Shown: positions 33,671 to 44,690 of the stretch, one piece after another
Numbering within the stretch: the first letter of the stretch is position 1
Layout of the letters: the number at the start of each line of letters is the position of its first letter
Source of the DNA: Fictibacillus barbaricus
Lineage (GTDB): Bacteria > Bacillota > Bacilli > Bacillales > Fictibacillaceae
Assembly (NCBI RefSeq): GCF_014635025.1
Contig: NZ_BMCE01000002.1
Location: forward strand, 496,001-560,000
Reading direction: 5' to 3'
Length of the DNA: 64,000 nt
The notes under the pieces: generated by a model
Database searches by the model: none
Told to the model about the DNA's origin: nothing
Seen by the model: only the letters and a program-made list of their open reading frames with translations
Position numbers and translations under genes: made by a program

Positions 33671-34771
33671 TTAATACCTTGCATAACGGCTAATATTCAA
33701 AATTACTCCAATTGAAGCAAGCATCAAGGTTAGCGATGACCCTCCATAGCTTAAAAAAGGAAGTGTTATTCCTGTTACCGGCATCAATCCTGTTACTACT
33801 CCAATATTGATCATGACTTGAATCGCAACCATACCGATGATGCCAATCGCTAAAAAACTGCCAAAAAGGTCAGGAGCTCCAAGGGCAATCCTGATGCCTC
33901 TCCATAACAGCAAACTAAACAGAATGAGTACAAAAACAGCTCCTATAAATCCTAGCTCTTCAGAGAGAATCGCAAATATAAAATCGGTTTGAGGTTCAGG
34001 CAAATAACCAAACTTTTGTCTGCTCTGACCGAGCCCTAATCCAAGTAGGCCTCCTGGTCCTAATGCATAAAGCGACTGGATAATCTGAAATCCGCTGCCC
34101 AAAGGGTCACTCCACGGATCAAGAAAAGACGTGATCCTTTTAATACGATACGGTGCAGAAATGATTAATGCTGCAAGTCCAGCAAGTCCGATCAATCCCA
34201 TCCCTACAAAATGAGAAATTCTTGCACCTGCTACAAATACCATAACAATACTGGTACCCACCATGACAGCACCCGTACCTAAATCGGGCTGAAGCATGAT
34301 CATGCCGAACGCTACCATTACAAGTCCAAGAGTAGGCAACAAGCCCTTCTTCAATGATGTGATCTTCTTTTGATGCTCTGATAAGTATTTTGCCAAAAAG
34401 GTTATCATAGCGAGTTTCATAAATTCGGAAGGCTGAATGGAGAAAGCTCCAACACCGATCCAGCTTCTCGCACCACCGCGAACCATACCTATGCCAGGAA
34501 TCAGCACAGCGATTAACAAAACAAAACATATGATCAAGAGAATTTTAGACCATACTCTCCATGTCATATAATTTATGTTCATGATAAAAAACATCGCTGC
34601 AATTCCTACGCCGGCAAATAATAGCTGCCTTTTAGCAAAAAAGAATGAATCATCAAATTTGTATAGCCCCAAATCAGCACTAGCGCTATAGACCATGATA
34701 ATTCCGATGGATAACAACAAAAGCGTTACAACAATCATGATAATATCAGGGGTTGATCTCGTTGCAGGCAA
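33671..34771 (-). CDS. spoVE: SpoVE, SEDS-family cortex glycosyltransferase
   Basis: SpoVE is the sporulation peptidoglycan glycosyltransferase (FtsW/RodA family) that works with SpoVD in cortex synthesis. It has about ten membrane segments, the conserved ARSWIGVGAFSIQPSEFMKL with the catalytic-region Asp in IMLQPDLGTG, and the C-terminal LPFLSYGGSSL. The TTG at 34771 lies about eight bases after GAGGTG and gives 366 residues, exactly the B. subtilis length. The TTG five codons earlier overlaps that ribosome site. Confidence 0.92.
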   Translation of the reverse strand: MPATRSTPDIIMIVVTLLLLSIGIIMVYSASADLGLYKFDDSFFFAKRQLLFAGVGIAAMFFIMNINYMTWRVWSKILLIICFVLLIAVLIPGIGMVRGGARSWIGVGAFSIQPSEFMKLAMITFLAKYLSEHQKKITSLKKGLLPTLGLVMVAFGMIMLQPDLGTGAVMVGTSIVMVFVAGARISHFVGMGLIGLAGLAALIISAPYRIKRITSFLDPWSDPLGSGFQIIQSLYALGPGGLLGLGLGQSRQKFGYLPEPQTDFIFAILSEELGFIGAVFVLILFSLLLWRGIRIALGAPDLFGSFLAIGIIGMVAIQVMINIGVVTGLMPVTGITLPFLSYGGSSLTLMLASIGVILNISRYARY

Positions 34772-34807
34772 AGGGAAACACCTCAACTCTTATTATTTGT
34801 ACAAACC

Positions 34808-36160
34808 TTATTTAAGTTTATGCACGGAGTTGATAAACATGTCCCCTCTTTGTTCAAAAGTCTTATATTGATCCCAGCTTGCACATGCAGGAGAAAGCAA
34901 TATAACGTCTTCATCTTCTGAAAGGCCGTATGCCAAGGGAACAGCTTCTTCCACATTATCAGCACGTTTAATCGTTTCTATTCCTGCTTGTTTTCCTGCT
35001 TCAGCCATTTTTTCTGCTGTCTGCCCAAACGTAACAAGAGCTTTAACATTTTTTAAGGAAGGGATTAATTCGTCAAACGAATTTCCCCGATCAAGTCCTC
35101 CTGCTAATAGAATAACAGGCGTTTCAAAAGCTGAGAGTGCTGCATTTGTCGCTAGTATGTTCGTAGCTTTAGAGTCGTTATAAAAACGTCTGCCGTTGAC
35201 ATCCCCCACATATTGAAGGCGATGTTTCACACCAGGAAATGTTGTTAAGACTTGATTAATCTGCTCTAATTTAGCACCTGCTAAAAGTGAAGCGGCGACT
35301 GCAGCCATAATATTTGAGAGATTATGTTTTCCAGGAAGGACTATATCTTTTAGATCGATCACTTTTTGCTGTTTAAAATATAGAACCTCTTCTTTTATGT
35401 ATGCTCCTTCTTCACACTCTTCCTTAACAGAAAAGGGAATATGCTGTGCTTTAGAGCTCTTCATTAAAGCTGTAACCTGATGGTCATCAGCATTATAGAT
35501 CACAAAATCAGATGAATCTTGGTTCTCTGTAATCTTTGCTTTTGCTTTTCCGTATTCATCTAATGAACCGTGGTAATCCAGATGAGCTTCAAACAGATTG
35601 AGGAACACAGAGATCTGCGGCTTGAAACGCTCAGTTCCCATAAGCTGAAAGCTCGATAATTCTGCAACTAAAATATCTTCTTCTGTAGACTCAGCAGCAA
35701 CTTCAGAGAAAACCGTTCCGATATTACCTGCAACAATTGGAGTTTTGTTACTATTTTTCAGCATTTCACCAATCAATGTAGTGGTTGTTGTCTTACCATT
35801 AGATCCAGTTATCGCTATGATAGATGCCTCTGAGATCATGCCAGCAATTTCAACTTCCGTATAAATTGGAATGTTACGCTTAACTGCTTCATCAATTAAT
35901 GGATTGTGATAAGGAATACCAGGATTCTTAACAATAAAATCAAGATTGTTATTGAGTAAACTTAATGGATGACTGCCGCAAACAACCTCCATTCCCAGCT
36001 TTTCAAGTTTCTCTGCTTCCATATTTCCTTCTCTGGGGCTTTTATCATTTACGAAACAATGTGCACCAAAAGAATGAAGCAGTTTTGCTGCAGCAAAACC
36101 GCTTTTGGCTAAACCAACAATCAGTATATTCTTACCTTTAAAGAAATCAGTGTTTTTCAT
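34808..36160 (-). CDS. murD: UDP-N-acetylmuramoylalanine-D-glutamate ligase
   Basis: MurD adds D-Glu to UDP-MurNAc-L-Ala. The 450-residue protein has an N-terminal Rossmann-like domain (NILIVGLAKSG, 11-21), the ATP loop GSNGKTT at 119-125, and the C-terminal ligase domain with FPGVKHRLQYV, YNDSKATN and LLAGGLDRG. It follows mraY directly, the standard dcw order. Confidence 0.96.
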   Translation of the reverse strand: MKNTDFFKGKNILIVGLAKSGFAAAKLLHSFGAHCFVNDKSPREGNMEAEKLEKLGMEVVCGSHPLSLLNNNLDFIVKNPGIPYHNPLIDEAVKRNIPIYTEVEIAGMISEASIIAITGSNGKTTTTTLIGEMLKNSNKTPIVAGNIGTVFSEVAAESTEEDILVAELSSFQLMGTERFKPQISVFLNLFEAHLDYHGSLDEYGKAKAKITENQDSSDFVIYNADDHQVTALMKSSKAQHIPFSVKEECEEGAYIKEEVLYFKQQKVIDLKDIVLPGKHNLSNIMAAVAASLLAGAKLEQINQVLTTFPGVKHRLQYVGDVNGRRFYNDSKATNILATNAALSAFETPVILLAGGLDRGNSFDELIPSLKNVKALVTFGQTAEKMAEAGKQAGIETIKRADNVEEAVPLAYGLSEDEDVILLSPACASWDQYKTFEQRGDMFINSVHKLK

Positions 36161-37135
36161 TTAAACCCACACCTCTAAATAAATTCCTAAAGCTGCAAAA
36201 ACAAGTCCCACAAGCCAGAACGTCACAACGATACGCCATTCGCTCCAGCCTGAAAGTTCGTAATGATGGTGAAGAGGACTCATCTTAAACACACGTTTCC
36301 CTGTCAGTTTAAAAGACGCTACTTGAATCATAACGGAGAGTGTTTCAATAACGAAAACTCCTCCAATGATAACAAGAAGAATCTCAAGTTTTGTTAAAAT
36401 GGCAACTGCACTTATCGCTCCTCCAAGAGCGAGTGAGCCTGTATCACCCATAAACACTTTTGCGGGGTGTGCGTTGAATACTAAGAAACCAAGAACTGCA
36501 CCAACTACCGCAACACAGAAAACGGCAGCTTCAAACTGAAGAATCGTTGAAGATAATACAGCAAATGCTCCAAAAGCAATAGCAGATGTACCTGCGAGCA
36601 GTCCATCTAATCCATCCGTAAGGTTTACTGCGTTAGAAGCACCAATAAGCATGAATACAACCAAAACGGGATAGAACCAGCCCAGGTCGAACTTAAACTC
36701 AGTTCCTGGAACAAAAATTTCAGTTGAGAAATCGATTGCTCTTAAACCTAAGAAAAATAGTGCAGCGATAATCAGCTGCCCTACGAGCTTTTGCTTAGAT
36801 GTTAATCCTAAGTTTCTCTTTTTTACTACTTTAATAAAATCATCTAAAAATCCTATTAGTCCATATCCTAAAGTTACAAGAATAAGCAGGTGCGTTTCTG
36901 CAGTAACAGCGAAAAACTTGGCAGTCATCGCGTATGTAGCAATCACTAGAGCCAGCACGATAACGATTCCGCCCATCGTAGGTGTTCCTTGTTTCTTTTG
37001 GTGAGATTTCGGGCCTTCATCACGAATGCTCTGCCCAAATTTTAGCCTTCTTAAAAACGGAATAAAAAAAGGTGAACTTAATACCGCGATTAAGAAGGAT
37101 GCAATTAATGTAAATAATAAGACTTGCTCAATCAT
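36161..37135 (-). CDS. mraY: Phospho-N-acetylmuramoyl-pentapeptide transferase
   Basis: MraY transfers phospho-MurNAc-pentapeptide to undecaprenyl phosphate, forming lipid I at the cytosolic face. The 324-residue, ten-helix protein has GTPTMGG, the acidic DDFIKVV pair, [12 protein letters not shown] with catalytic Asp residues, [12 protein letters not shown] and the C-terminal PLHHHYE motif. It overlaps murF by four bases. Confidence 0.96.
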   Translation of the reverse strand: MIEQVLLFTLIASFLIAVLSSPFFIPFLRRLKFGQSIRDEGPKSHQKKQGTPTMGGIVIVLALVIATYAMTAKFFAVTAETHLLILVTLGYGLIGFLDDFIKVVKKRNLGLTSKQKLVGQLIIAALFFLGLRAIDFSTEIFVPGTEFKFDLGWFYPVLVVFMLIGASNAVNLTDGLDGLLAGTSAIAFGAFAVLSSTILQFEAAVFCVAVVGAVLGFLVFNAHPAKVFMGDTGSLALGGAISAVAILTKLEILLVIIGGVFVIETLSVMIQVASFKLTGKRVFKMSPLHHHYELSGWSEWRIVVTFWLVGLVFAALGIYLEVWV

Positions 37136-38514
37136 TTTTTCGACTCCTGTTCTTCTTCTATGAATGTAGATATAAGGGTTTCTAGAGCCATCCCTCTTGA
37201 TGCTTTAAAAAGAATAGCAGTGTCTTTCGATAACAATCTTTCAATTGGTGTTTCCGCTTCTTCTTTTGTTAGACATTGAACAACCTCAAGGTCTATACGC
37301 TTTTGCTTCTTTAATTCGTCTGCAATCCAAGAACCTTTTTGACCTACACAGATAACATGATTGATAGAGCTGTCCACATGGTTTGCGATGGATCTATGCA
37401 TTTCTTCTTCATTAGGCCCGAGTTCATACATATCTCCAAGGACTGCTGCTTTTCTGGAATAATCCTTTAATTCAGCCAGAGTTTCAAGAGCTGCAATCAT
37501 ACTTGTCGGACTTGCATTGTAAGCATCATTTATAAGCAGTGTTTCCTTCCTGCCTCTTTTCATCTCCAGTCTCATGGATGTTACATTTAAGTTCTCGAGC
37601 CCTTCTAGAATTTTATTTTCTTCTATATTCAAATAATGCCCAACAGCAATAGCATATGCAGCATTTTTAATATTATGGCGACCAAGCATTGGAATTTGGT
37701 AGACTGTCGTTCCCTCTTCTAGTGTAAAAGAGACACCTTGTGTATCCGTTTTGATGTTTGATAACTTTAGAGTTGAATCATCACCAAAACCTACTTTTAG
37801 GACGTTTTCTCCCTTAACATGAGAAAGAAGCGGTTCGTCTCCATCAATGATGAACAGTCCGCCTTGCTTTAAACCATCTGCAATCTCTAGCTTAGCCTTT
37901 GCTATTCCTTCACGGCTGCCAAGCTGTTCCAAGTGGCTTTCGCCGATATTTGTTATAACGGCTACATCAGGTTCTGCAATCTTACTTAAAAGTGAGATTT
38001 CGTTAAAATTACTCATCCCCATCTCAAGGATCAAGACTTCTGTAGTTTCATCCATTGCCAGAATTGTTAAAGGCATTCCGATATGATTGTTGTAGTTCCC
38101 TTGTGTTTTAAAGGTTTTAAAATTAGCAGAAGACACGCATTCTATCATATCTTTTGTTGTTGTCTTACCGTTACTTCCTGTTACTGCAACTACGACGGGA
38201 TTGACCTTTTTTAAATAGTATTTAGAAATTTTCTGTAAAAATTCAATTGTATCAGAAGTGAAAAGTACCGGGAAATCTTCAGGCAATCCCACTGGAAGTT
38301 TTTTTCCTTCTTGCCATATCGTTGCTGTACAACCTTGTTTTATCGCATCTAACAAGAAGTCATGACCATCAAAACGTTCACCGGCAATCGGCAAGTAAAG
38401 AGCATTTACACTTTTTTTTCTGGTATCCTTTGAGACCCCATCTAAAAGTAAATTTTCTCTTTTTCCTGTTGAGCGGTCTGCTAATGAGACCAGTTCCTTT
38501 ATATCTAGTTTCAT
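37132..38514 (-). CDS. murF: UDP-MurNAc-tripeptide:D-Ala-D-Ala ligase
   Basis: MurF adds D-Ala-D-Ala to the UDP-MurNAc-tripeptide. The 460-residue sequence carries the ATP loop TGSNGKTT (112-119), [19 protein letters not shown] and the family-specific [12 protein letters not shown]. It is embedded between murE and mraY with 4-base overlaps on both sides, the E. coli-like position; in B. subtilis murF lies elsewhere, beside ddl. Confidence 0.95.
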   Translation of the reverse strand: MKLDIKELVSLADRSTGKRENLLLDGVSKDTRKKSVNALYLPIAGERFDGHDFLLDAIKQGCTATIWQEGKKLPVGLPEDFPVLFTSDTIEFLQKISKYYLKKVNPVVVAVTGSNGKTTTKDMIECVSSANFKTFKTQGNYNNHIGMPLTILAMDETTEVLILEMGMSNFNEISLLSKIAEPDVAVITNIGESHLEQLGSREGIAKAKLEIADGLKQGGLFIIDGDEPLLSHVKGENVLKVGFGDDSTLKLSNIKTDTQGVSFTLEEGTTVYQIPMLGRHNIKNAAYAIAVGHYLNIEENKILEGLENLNVTSMRLEMKRGRKETLLINDAYNASPTSMIAALETLAELKDYSRKAAVLGDMYELGPNEEEMHRSIANHVDSSINHVICVGQKGSWIADELKKQKRIDLEVVQCLTKEEAETPIERLLSKDTAILFKASRGMALETLISTFIEEEQESKK

Positions 38515-39977
38515 TTTTTCACCGCCTTAATTGCTTCCTTTGCAACAATCCTATCATCAAATTCGAAGACGTCTTTACCTATGATCTGGTAGGTTTCATG
38601 CCCTTTACCGGCAATCAGTATTACATCATCTGTTTTTGCACGTTCTACTGCATATTCAATCGCCTTCTTACGATCTGGTATGGTTACATAATTTCCTTCA
38701 TCAGTTCCTTCTTCCATATCTTTTAAGATTTGAAGAGGATCTTCTGTACGAGGGTTATCGCTTGTGAAAATTGCTGTATCTGCCAGGTCGGCTGCAATTC
38801 CAGCCATCAACGGTCGTTTTGTTTTATCACGGTCACCGCCGCATCCCACGATAGCTGTTATCTTTCCTTTCGCAAACTCTTTGATGGTTCTTAAGACATT
38901 CTCTAAACTGTCTGGTGTGTGCGCGTAGTCTACGATAACTGTATAATCCTGGCCTGCTAGTACAGGTTCAAATCTGCCAGAAACACCTGTCACTTCCTGC
39001 AGTGAAGAAATGATCTCATCAAGCTCCAAACCTGATAATAAACAAGCAGTTATGGCTGCCAGCACATTGTATACGGAGAACTTACCAATCAGCTTAAGTG
39101 TAACTTCTCTTGACCCTCTAGGTGTTTGGAGTGTAAATGACGTTCCCTGTGAACCAATTGTTATGTTTGTTGCGCGAATATCACTCTCATGATCAATGCC
39201 ATAAGAGATCACTTGTGCAGATGTCACTCTCTCAAACATCTTAGAAGCAGGATCATCATTATTCAAAACAGCTACTTTTCTGTCTGTTTTATGATAAGTA
39301 TTTCCCATTTGAGAGAACAAAAGACTTTTTGCAAACTGGTACTCTTCCATATTTTTATGGTAGTCCAGGTGATCTTGTGTAAGGTTTGTAAATACCGCGA
39401 TATCAAAATCACATCCCCACACTCTCCCTTGATCCAGTGCATGCGAAGACACTTCCATTACAGCTGCATCTACGTTTTCTTCCGTCATTTGATAAAACGC
39501 GTTCTGCAAAAATAATGAATCTGGTGTCGTGTTCGCTACTTTAAATTTGCGATCTTTAATTCTCATCTCAATAGTGCCGATCATACCTGTGCTTTTACCT
39601 GCATCCCGAAACACTTTTTCAATTAAATGAGATGTTGTTGTCTTTCCGTTAGTACCTGTAATACCTATCAAATGCAATTTTTGTGAAGGATGTCCGTAAA
39701 ATGCATCAGCTAAAACAGCGAGTGCTTTTTTTGTGTTTTTAACTTTTATCACGGGAACGTTAACATCAATATCTTTTTCGGCTAAAATGGCTGCTGCACC
39801 ATTATTGGCAACAGTTTGCGCAAAGTCGTGACCATCAAAGATCAGTCCTTCCATACAAACAAAAAGACAGCCAATACCCGCTTTCCTGGAATCCATTTCA
39901 ATGGAGGTAATTTCAGGATTGGCTTCAATATCCATTTCATAGTTCACTAAATATGTAAGCAGTTCTCTTAATTCCAT
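38511..39977 (-). CDS. murE: UDP-MurNAc-tripeptide synthetase (meso-DAP adding)
   Basis: MurE attaches the third stem-peptide residue. The 488-residue protein has the ATP loop GTNGKTT at 108-114 and the MIGT and TTPDS substrate segments. The DNPR motif in [10 protein letters not shown] is the signature of meso-diaminopimelate specificity; lysine-type enzymes differ here. It starts the murE-murF-mraY-murD-spoVE run and is separated from spoVD by a hairpin. Confidence 0.96.
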   Translation of the reverse strand: MELRELLTYLVNYEMDIEANPEITSIEMDSRKAGIGCLFVCMEGLIFDGHDFAQTVANNGAAAILAEKDIDVNVPVIKVKNTKKALAVLADAFYGHPSQKLHLIGITGTNGKTTTSHLIEKVFRDAGKSTGMIGTIEMRIKDRKFKVANTTPDSLFLQNAFYQMTEENVDAAVMEVSSHALDQGRVWGCDFDIAVFTNLTQDHLDYHKNMEEYQFAKSLLFSQMGNTYHKTDRKVAVLNNDDPASKMFERVTSAQVISYGIDHESDIRATNITIGSQGTSFTLQTPRGSREVTLKLIGKFSVYNVLAAITACLLSGLELDEIISSLQEVTGVSGRFEPVLAGQDYTVIVDYAHTPDSLENVLRTIKEFAKGKITAIVGCGGDRDKTKRPLMAGIAADLADTAIFTSDNPRTEDPLQILKDMEEGTDEGNYVTIPDRKKAIEYAVERAKTDDVILIAGKGHETYQIIGKDVFEFDDRIVAKEAIKAVKK

Positions 39978-40029
39978 TAATCCTGATCTCTCCTCTAATC
40001 ATCGTTCAAAATTACTTTTAAGAAAAATA

Positions 40030-40056
40030 AGCCAAGGCAAGATTCCGCGCTTGGCT
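40030..40056 (-). terminator. Hairpin terminator between spoVD and murE
   Basis: On the minus strand, an AGCCAAG / CTTGGCT stem followed by TATTTTTC lies 19 bases after the spoVD stop. It suggests that spoVD ends one transcript and murE begins, or is partly insulated from, the next. Confidence 0.65.
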
Positions 40057-40074
40057 ATTTGTACATCCTTTATT

Positions 40075-42009
40075 TTAATCCTCTACTTCTTTTTTGTCAC
40101 CCAAAAATAAACGGATTGTCTTGCCTGCTTCAAGCTTCACCCCAGCCTGAGGGGCTTGTTGAACAATGTAATTCCCCTCACCGGATGTTTCAATTTTTAA
40201 ATTGTACAGCATATTGGTTAAATCTTTTGTTTTCTTTCCAACTAGATCCGGAACCATAACTTCAGGTGCATCCAGCCACGTTTTTTCCTTTTCAATCTGA
40301 CCGTTTTGCTTCTTAACTCCCATAGCAGAAAGACTGTCTTCTATAATATTACCAACGATTGGCGCGGCTACGATACCACCAAATTGAAGGGTTTCTTTTG
40401 GATTATCAATTGCCACATACACCACGATCTCAGGATTATTGGCGGGTGCCATTCCGATAAAAGAAACAATATGGTTATTCTTCAAGTAAACGCCACCCTC
40501 AGCTTTTTGAGCAGTTCCCGTTTTCCCTCCAACACGATAACCATCTACAAATGCATTCTTCCCTGTTCCTTGTGCTACTACACTTTCTAAAGCACGTCTG
40601 ACTTCCTTTGAAGTTTCTTCTGAGATCACTTTTCTTTTTAATTTAGGTGTCTGTTTACTAACCACTTTTCCTGTGATCGGATCTACAAGTTCTTTAGCTA
40701 TATATGGTTCGTATAAATACCCCCCATTTACGGCCGCAGATACGGCTGCTACTTGCTGAATCGGGGTAACGGAAACCCCTTGGCCGAATGCAGTTGTCGC
40801 AAGTTCAAGTGGACCTACGCGATCTAACGGGAATAAAATACCCTTTCCTTCTCCTGCAAGATCTACACCTGTTTTCTCCCCAAAACCGAAGTCTTTTATA
40901 TATTCAAAAAGCTTATCTTTTCCTAAACGCTGACCTAATATTACGAAACCAGGGTTACAGGAATTTTGTACGCCTTCAAGGAAAGACTGACTTCCGTGTC
41001 CACCGGCTTTCCAGCACTTTAACTTCCGGCCAGCAACTTCAATAGAACCTGGATCATGGAAGTGGTCTTTATCTAGATCCACTTTCCCTTCTTCTAATGC
41101 TGCTGCAAGAGTAATAATCTTAAATGTAGAACCTGGCTCATACTGTGCCCAAACCGGCAGATTCCGATTGTATACCTCTGGTGAGACGCGCTTATACTCT
41201 TCCGGATCAAAATCAGGTCTCGAGCTCATCCCCAAAATCTCTCCAGTGTTAGGGTTCATTGCGATGGCTATAGCACCATCTGGATTGTATGTGGCTTGAG
41301 CAATATCCAATTCCCTTTCTATGATCGTCTGAACGCGGGAATCTGTCGTTAAACGCAGATCATACCCATCTTTTGGTTTTTCATATTTATCAGACAGAGA
41401 TGGCATCCTGCGCCCACGTGCATCCGAGAAGAACGATATGTGTCCCTTCTCGCCGTTTAACTGTTCATCATAATACAACTCCAACCCTGTCAGACCTTGG
41501 CTGTCGATACCTGCAAAACCTAGTACATGAGAAAGATAAGAGCCATAGGGGTAATGCCGCTTGCTGTCCTCAGCAACAAATACTCCCGGCAGGTTGAGAG
41601 CTTCCACTTCTTTCGCTTTAGAATTGCTTATTTTGCGTCCACCATTGTCAATCCTTACGATCGACTCTCTTTTGGTAATCCTTTTATAAACATCTGTTTT
41701 TGAAATATTTAGCAACGCAGCAAGTTTTTCAGCAGTTTCTTCGGGTTCCTTCACTTGTCGAGGTACAACAAACACTGTTGGAGCACTAATGTTTGTGGCA
41801 AGAACTACGTCGTTTCTGTCTAAAATCTTACCTCTCTTCGGTTCAAAAGGTATGTCACGGCTCCACGAATCAAGTGCTTGATCAGTAAGCATATTACCAA
41901 GCACAAATTGAACATAACCGAGTCTCACGGAAATGACAAAAAAGAAAGCCAGTCCAAAAACAAGAACAAAAATTAAGCGCCTGCGTACTGTAACATTTGA
42001 AACTCGCAC
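40075..42009 (-). CDS. spoVD: SpoVD, sporulation class B penicillin-binding protein
   Basis: SpoVD is the cortex-specific transpeptidase that partners SpoVE. The 644-residue protein has an N-terminal membrane helix (about 11-35), a dimerisation/pedestal domain, and a transpeptidase domain with the nucleophile S294 in EPGSTFK, an SCN triad near 349 and KTGTAQ near 475. One C-terminal PASTA domain follows. GTG at 42009 lies eight bases after GGGGAGG and gives MRVSNV, close to the B. subtilis N-terminus; the longer open frame overlaps pbpB and is rejected. Confidence 0.93.
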   Translation of the reverse strand: MRVSNVTVRRRLIFVLVFGLAFFFVISVRLGYVQFVLGNMLTDQALDSWSRDIPFEPKRGKILDRNDVVLATNISAPTVFVVPRQVKEPEETAEKLAALLNISKTDVYKRITKRESIVRIDNGGRKISNSKAKEVEALNLPGVFVAEDSKRHYPYGSYLSHVLGFAGIDSQGLTGLELYYDEQLNGEKGHISFFSDARGRRMPSLSDKYEKPKDGYDLRLTTDSRVQTIIERELDIAQATYNPDGAIAIAMNPNTGEILGMSSRPDFDPEEYKRVSPEVYNRNLPVWAQYEPGSTFKIITLAAALEEGKVDLDKDHFHDPGSIEVAGRKLKCWKAGGHGSQSFLEGVQNSCNPGFVILGQRLGKDKLFEYIKDFGFGEKTGVDLAGEGKGILFPLDRVGPLELATTAFGQGVSVTPIQQVAAVSAAVNGGYLYEPYIAKELVDPITGKVVSKQTPKLKRKVISEETSKEVRRALESVVAQGTGKNAFVDGYRVGGKTGTAQKAEGGVYLKNNHIVSFIGMAPANNPEIVVYVAIDNPKETLQFGGIVAAPIVGNIIEDSLSAMGVKKQNGQIEKEKTWLDAPEVMVPDLVGKKTKDLTNMLYNLKIETSGEGNYIVQQAPQAGVKLEAGKTIRLFLGDKKEVED

Positions 42010-42072
42010 ACACAATACCTCCCCTGTATGGTTCGTTTCAAATATATGCTTGTACACAGGCGCATAGAACAT

Positions 42073-44301
42073 TTAGTCTGTTACTGTCACATCTTCTTCT
42101 AAATTCTCCTCAGAGTCCTCTTCAGCAGTACCATCCGATTCTTCTTCACTGTTATTCTCTTCAGGTTCTGGTTCAGTCTCTTTTGGCGGTTCTAGCTGAA
42201 CCACGAGGAAGTCACCTTCTTTGACGGGATTTCCAGGCTTGATACTTTGCTTAACCGCAAAACCGCTGCCTGTAATCGTTTCTTTTAACCCCAGCAGCTT
42301 GCTGATCCTTAAAATATCCATGTAAGACCAGTCTTTTATATCGGGCATCTTAACATCTCCAGAAGTCTTGAGGATAACCCGCTCACCTTTCATTACATAA
42401 GCTCCCTCATAGGGCTCTTGCTTCGTCACATCATCTCCAGACCCAAGTATGGAAACTTGCATACCTAATTTTTCCAACTCGGTCTTAGCTTGTTCTGCAG
42501 ATTGACCTGTATAATCAGGCAATTCTTTTCCGTATGTTTTCTTAGCTTTTTCAGTACTCTTCATTCCCTTTGCCTCTGGCTGAATGTTCAAGTACTGTAA
42601 ACTGCTTTTCATGACGCTTGTGAAAATATTTGCTGTCGGAGTCGAACCCATTTCTGGAAACTCAACTTTAGGCCGTTCTACCGCAACATATACCAATAGT
42701 TTCGGATCATCTTTTGGTGCCATACCAATAAAAGAAAAAACGTTCTCTCCCCAGCCTGAAATGTACTTTCCATCTTTTCCTGGAATCTGTGCTGTTCCTG
42801 TCTTACCTGCCACGCTGTACCCGTCAATCGAGTAAGACTTACCCGTCCCATCTGTAACGACTGTTTCTAATATATCTCTTACTTGCTTAGCTGTTTTTTC
42901 AGAAATTGGGTTACCCTTAATTTTTGGCTCATTCGAAACAACTGTTTTCTTTGTTTCAGGATCCATGATCTTGTCGATGACATAAGGCTGCATCATCTTA
43001 CCGTTGTTCGCAATAGCAGTTGCTGCCTGAATCTGTTGAATCGGTGTAATCGTAGATCCTTGCCCAAATGCAGTTGTTACTTTTTCAATTTCATAGTTAT
43101 AGAGAATGGAACCGTTCTTCTCGTTTGGAAGATCAATATTCGTCTTTTGATCTAATCCAAATTTGGAAATATAGTTTCTGAATTTCTCATAACCTAGTTT
43201 TTCTCGTACCAGCTTTGAAAAAGCAACGTTAGAAGAGTTCTGAACACCTTCGTCGTACGTAATAGTTCCCCAGCCTCTACGATTGTGGTCATAAATCGGT
43301 CTTCCGATATTCGGTAGCTTGTATGAACCAGATTGGAACGCTTCATTACCGTTATAAACACCCTCTTCAATCGCCGCAGCCAGAGTAAAGATCTTCATCG
43401 TAGATCCTGGCTCAAACGGATATGAAACAGCAAAGTTTGTATAGTTATCAATCTCTTTTTGGTTCGGATTAAAACTTGGGTAGTTGCTCATCGCTAAAAT
43501 TCTTCCTGTTTTAGGATCCGCTACAATACCAGTTATCTTTTCGGGTTCGTACTTTTTAGCTGCCTCCTGGATCGCCTCGTCCAAATATAGCTGTACCTTC
43601 TCATCTAATGTTAGGTAAACCTCCTTGCCATGCTTTGGAGGAGTAATGGACTCTTTGTTGGCAGGAATTGCGCGGCTGAATGCATCACCTAGGAATGTTA
43701 CCTTCCCATCCTTTTCCTGCAAATATTTATCAAGGGATTTTTCTAATCCCATCAGTCCAGTTTGAACACCATCTTCTCCCTTTCCCGTATAACCTAATAC
43801 ATGAGCGGCAAAGGTTTGATTCGGATAATATCGTCTGGACTCCCTTAGGAAATCGATACCAGGGATATTCAACTTTTCAATCTGTTCTTTTTTACGATAG
43901 GATACTTTTCTTCCAGACGGTATCTCTACTTGAAATCTTCCTTCTTTACTTAGCAGAGCTTCTAGATCGCCTTTGTCAGTTTTTAAAACCTCAGAAAGCT
44001 GTTCAGCGGCTTCTTCTGGATCCTTAATATGGTTAGGATAGTTTTTGTCCAAGATGGCAATTACACTATATGAAGGGATATCTTGTGCGATCACTTCACC
44101 GTTTCGATCAAACATCGTTCCTCGTTTAGCGTCCAAAACATCACTTTTTAACCATTTTCTTTTTCCGTACTCGATCAAATCCACCCCTTCTGCCGACTGA
44201 GAAGAGGCAACAACAAAAAACTTACTCGTTAATATAAAAAAGAGCACGGTAAACAAAATCATCAGGATACCTGCTCCAACATTTTTTCTTTTTAATTTCA
44301 T
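42073..44301 (-). CDS. pbpB: PBP2B, essential division transpeptidase
   Basis: PBP2B crosslinks septal peptidoglycan with FtsW, DivIB, DivIC and FtsL. The 742-residue protein has a membrane helix at about 10-32, a pedestal domain, transpeptidase motifs S300-TMK, SSN at 356-358 and KTGTAQ near 480. Two C-terminal PASTA domains (about 590-710) and an acidic Glu/Asp-rich tail follow. It is upstream of the paralogous spoVD and 15 bases after ftsL. Confidence 0.95.
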   Translation of the reverse strand: MKLKRKNVGAGILMILFTVLFFILTSKFFVVASSQSAEGVDLIEYGKRKWLKSDVLDAKRGTMFDRNGEVIAQDIPSYSVIAILDKNYPNHIKDPEEAAEQLSEVLKTDKGDLEALLSKEGRFQVEIPSGRKVSYRKKEQIEKLNIPGIDFLRESRRYYPNQTFAAHVLGYTGKGEDGVQTGLMGLEKSLDKYLQEKDGKVTFLGDAFSRAIPANKESITPPKHGKEVYLTLDEKVQLYLDEAIQEAAKKYEPEKITGIVADPKTGRILAMSNYPSFNPNQKEIDNYTNFAVSYPFEPGSTMKIFTLAAAIEEGVYNGNEAFQSGSYKLPNIGRPIYDHNRRGWGTITYDEGVQNSSNVAFSKLVREKLGYEKFRNYISKFGLDQKTNIDLPNEKNGSILYNYEIEKVTTAFGQGSTITPIQQIQAATAIANNGKMMQPYVIDKIMDPETKKTVVSNEPKIKGNPISEKTAKQVRDILETVVTDGTGKSYSIDGYSVAGKTGTAQIPGKDGKYISGWGENVFSFIGMAPKDDPKLLVYVAVERPKVEFPEMGSTPTANIFTSVMKSSLQYLNIQPEAKGMKSTEKAKKTYGKELPDYTGQSAEQAKTELEKLGMQVSILGSGDDVTKQEPYEGAYVMKGERVILKTSGDVKMPDIKDWSYMDILRISKLLGLKETITGSGFAVKQSIKPGNPVKEGDFLVVQLEPPKETEPEPEENNSEEESDGTAEEDSEENLEEDVTVTD

Positions 44302-44316
44302 AACAACACCTGCTTT

Positions 44317-44676
44317 TTAGTCCTGAACCACTTTTACGTTCTTATCATCAAAGATAAATCCTTGTTTCTTTGCCAATTTCATGATGCGTTCTGGATTGCT
44401 AAGTTCGGTTACCTGGAGATGATAGTCTTCGACAATCTTTGTTTCAGCCGAGATGTCTTTTTGAATGGTTTCAACTTTAGCGGTTGCTTGGTATACGGAT
44501 GCATAAAGAGAAATGAGCCAAATTAATCCGGCTATTAACACAACCCCCATCGCTCCCCATAATACCACTTCACCTTTAGTAAATAATTTACGGGACGGCT
44601 GCTGTACCGGTTTAGGACTTCTAGCTGGCTGTGATTGAATTTGTTGTTTTTGTACTTGATAGGCTAAATTGCTCAC
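44317..44676 (-). CDS. ftsL: Cell division protein FtsL
   Basis: FtsL is a short bitopic protein of the DivIB-DivIC-FtsL complex. The 119-residue sequence has a basic cytosolic N-terminus, one membrane helix at about 36-56, then a coiled coil (about 60-95) and an extracellular LAKKQGFIFDDKNVKVV tail. The start is a GTG at 44676, seven bases after AGGAG. Sequence conservation in the family is low, so the call rests on topology and on its place between rsmH and pbpB. Confidence 0.9.
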   Translation of the reverse strand: MSNLAYQVQKQQIQSQPARSPKPVQQPSRKLFTKGEVVLWGAMGVVLIAGLIWLISLYASVYQATAKVETIQKDISAETKIVEDYHLQVTELSNPERIMKLAKKQGFIFDDKNVKVVQD

Positions 44677-44690
44677 ATTAGCTCTCCTCT

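Noticed and set aside
34140-34529. 129-codon minus-strand frame inside spoVE
   Set aside because: Cysteine-rich out-of-frame shadow of a membrane protein gene.
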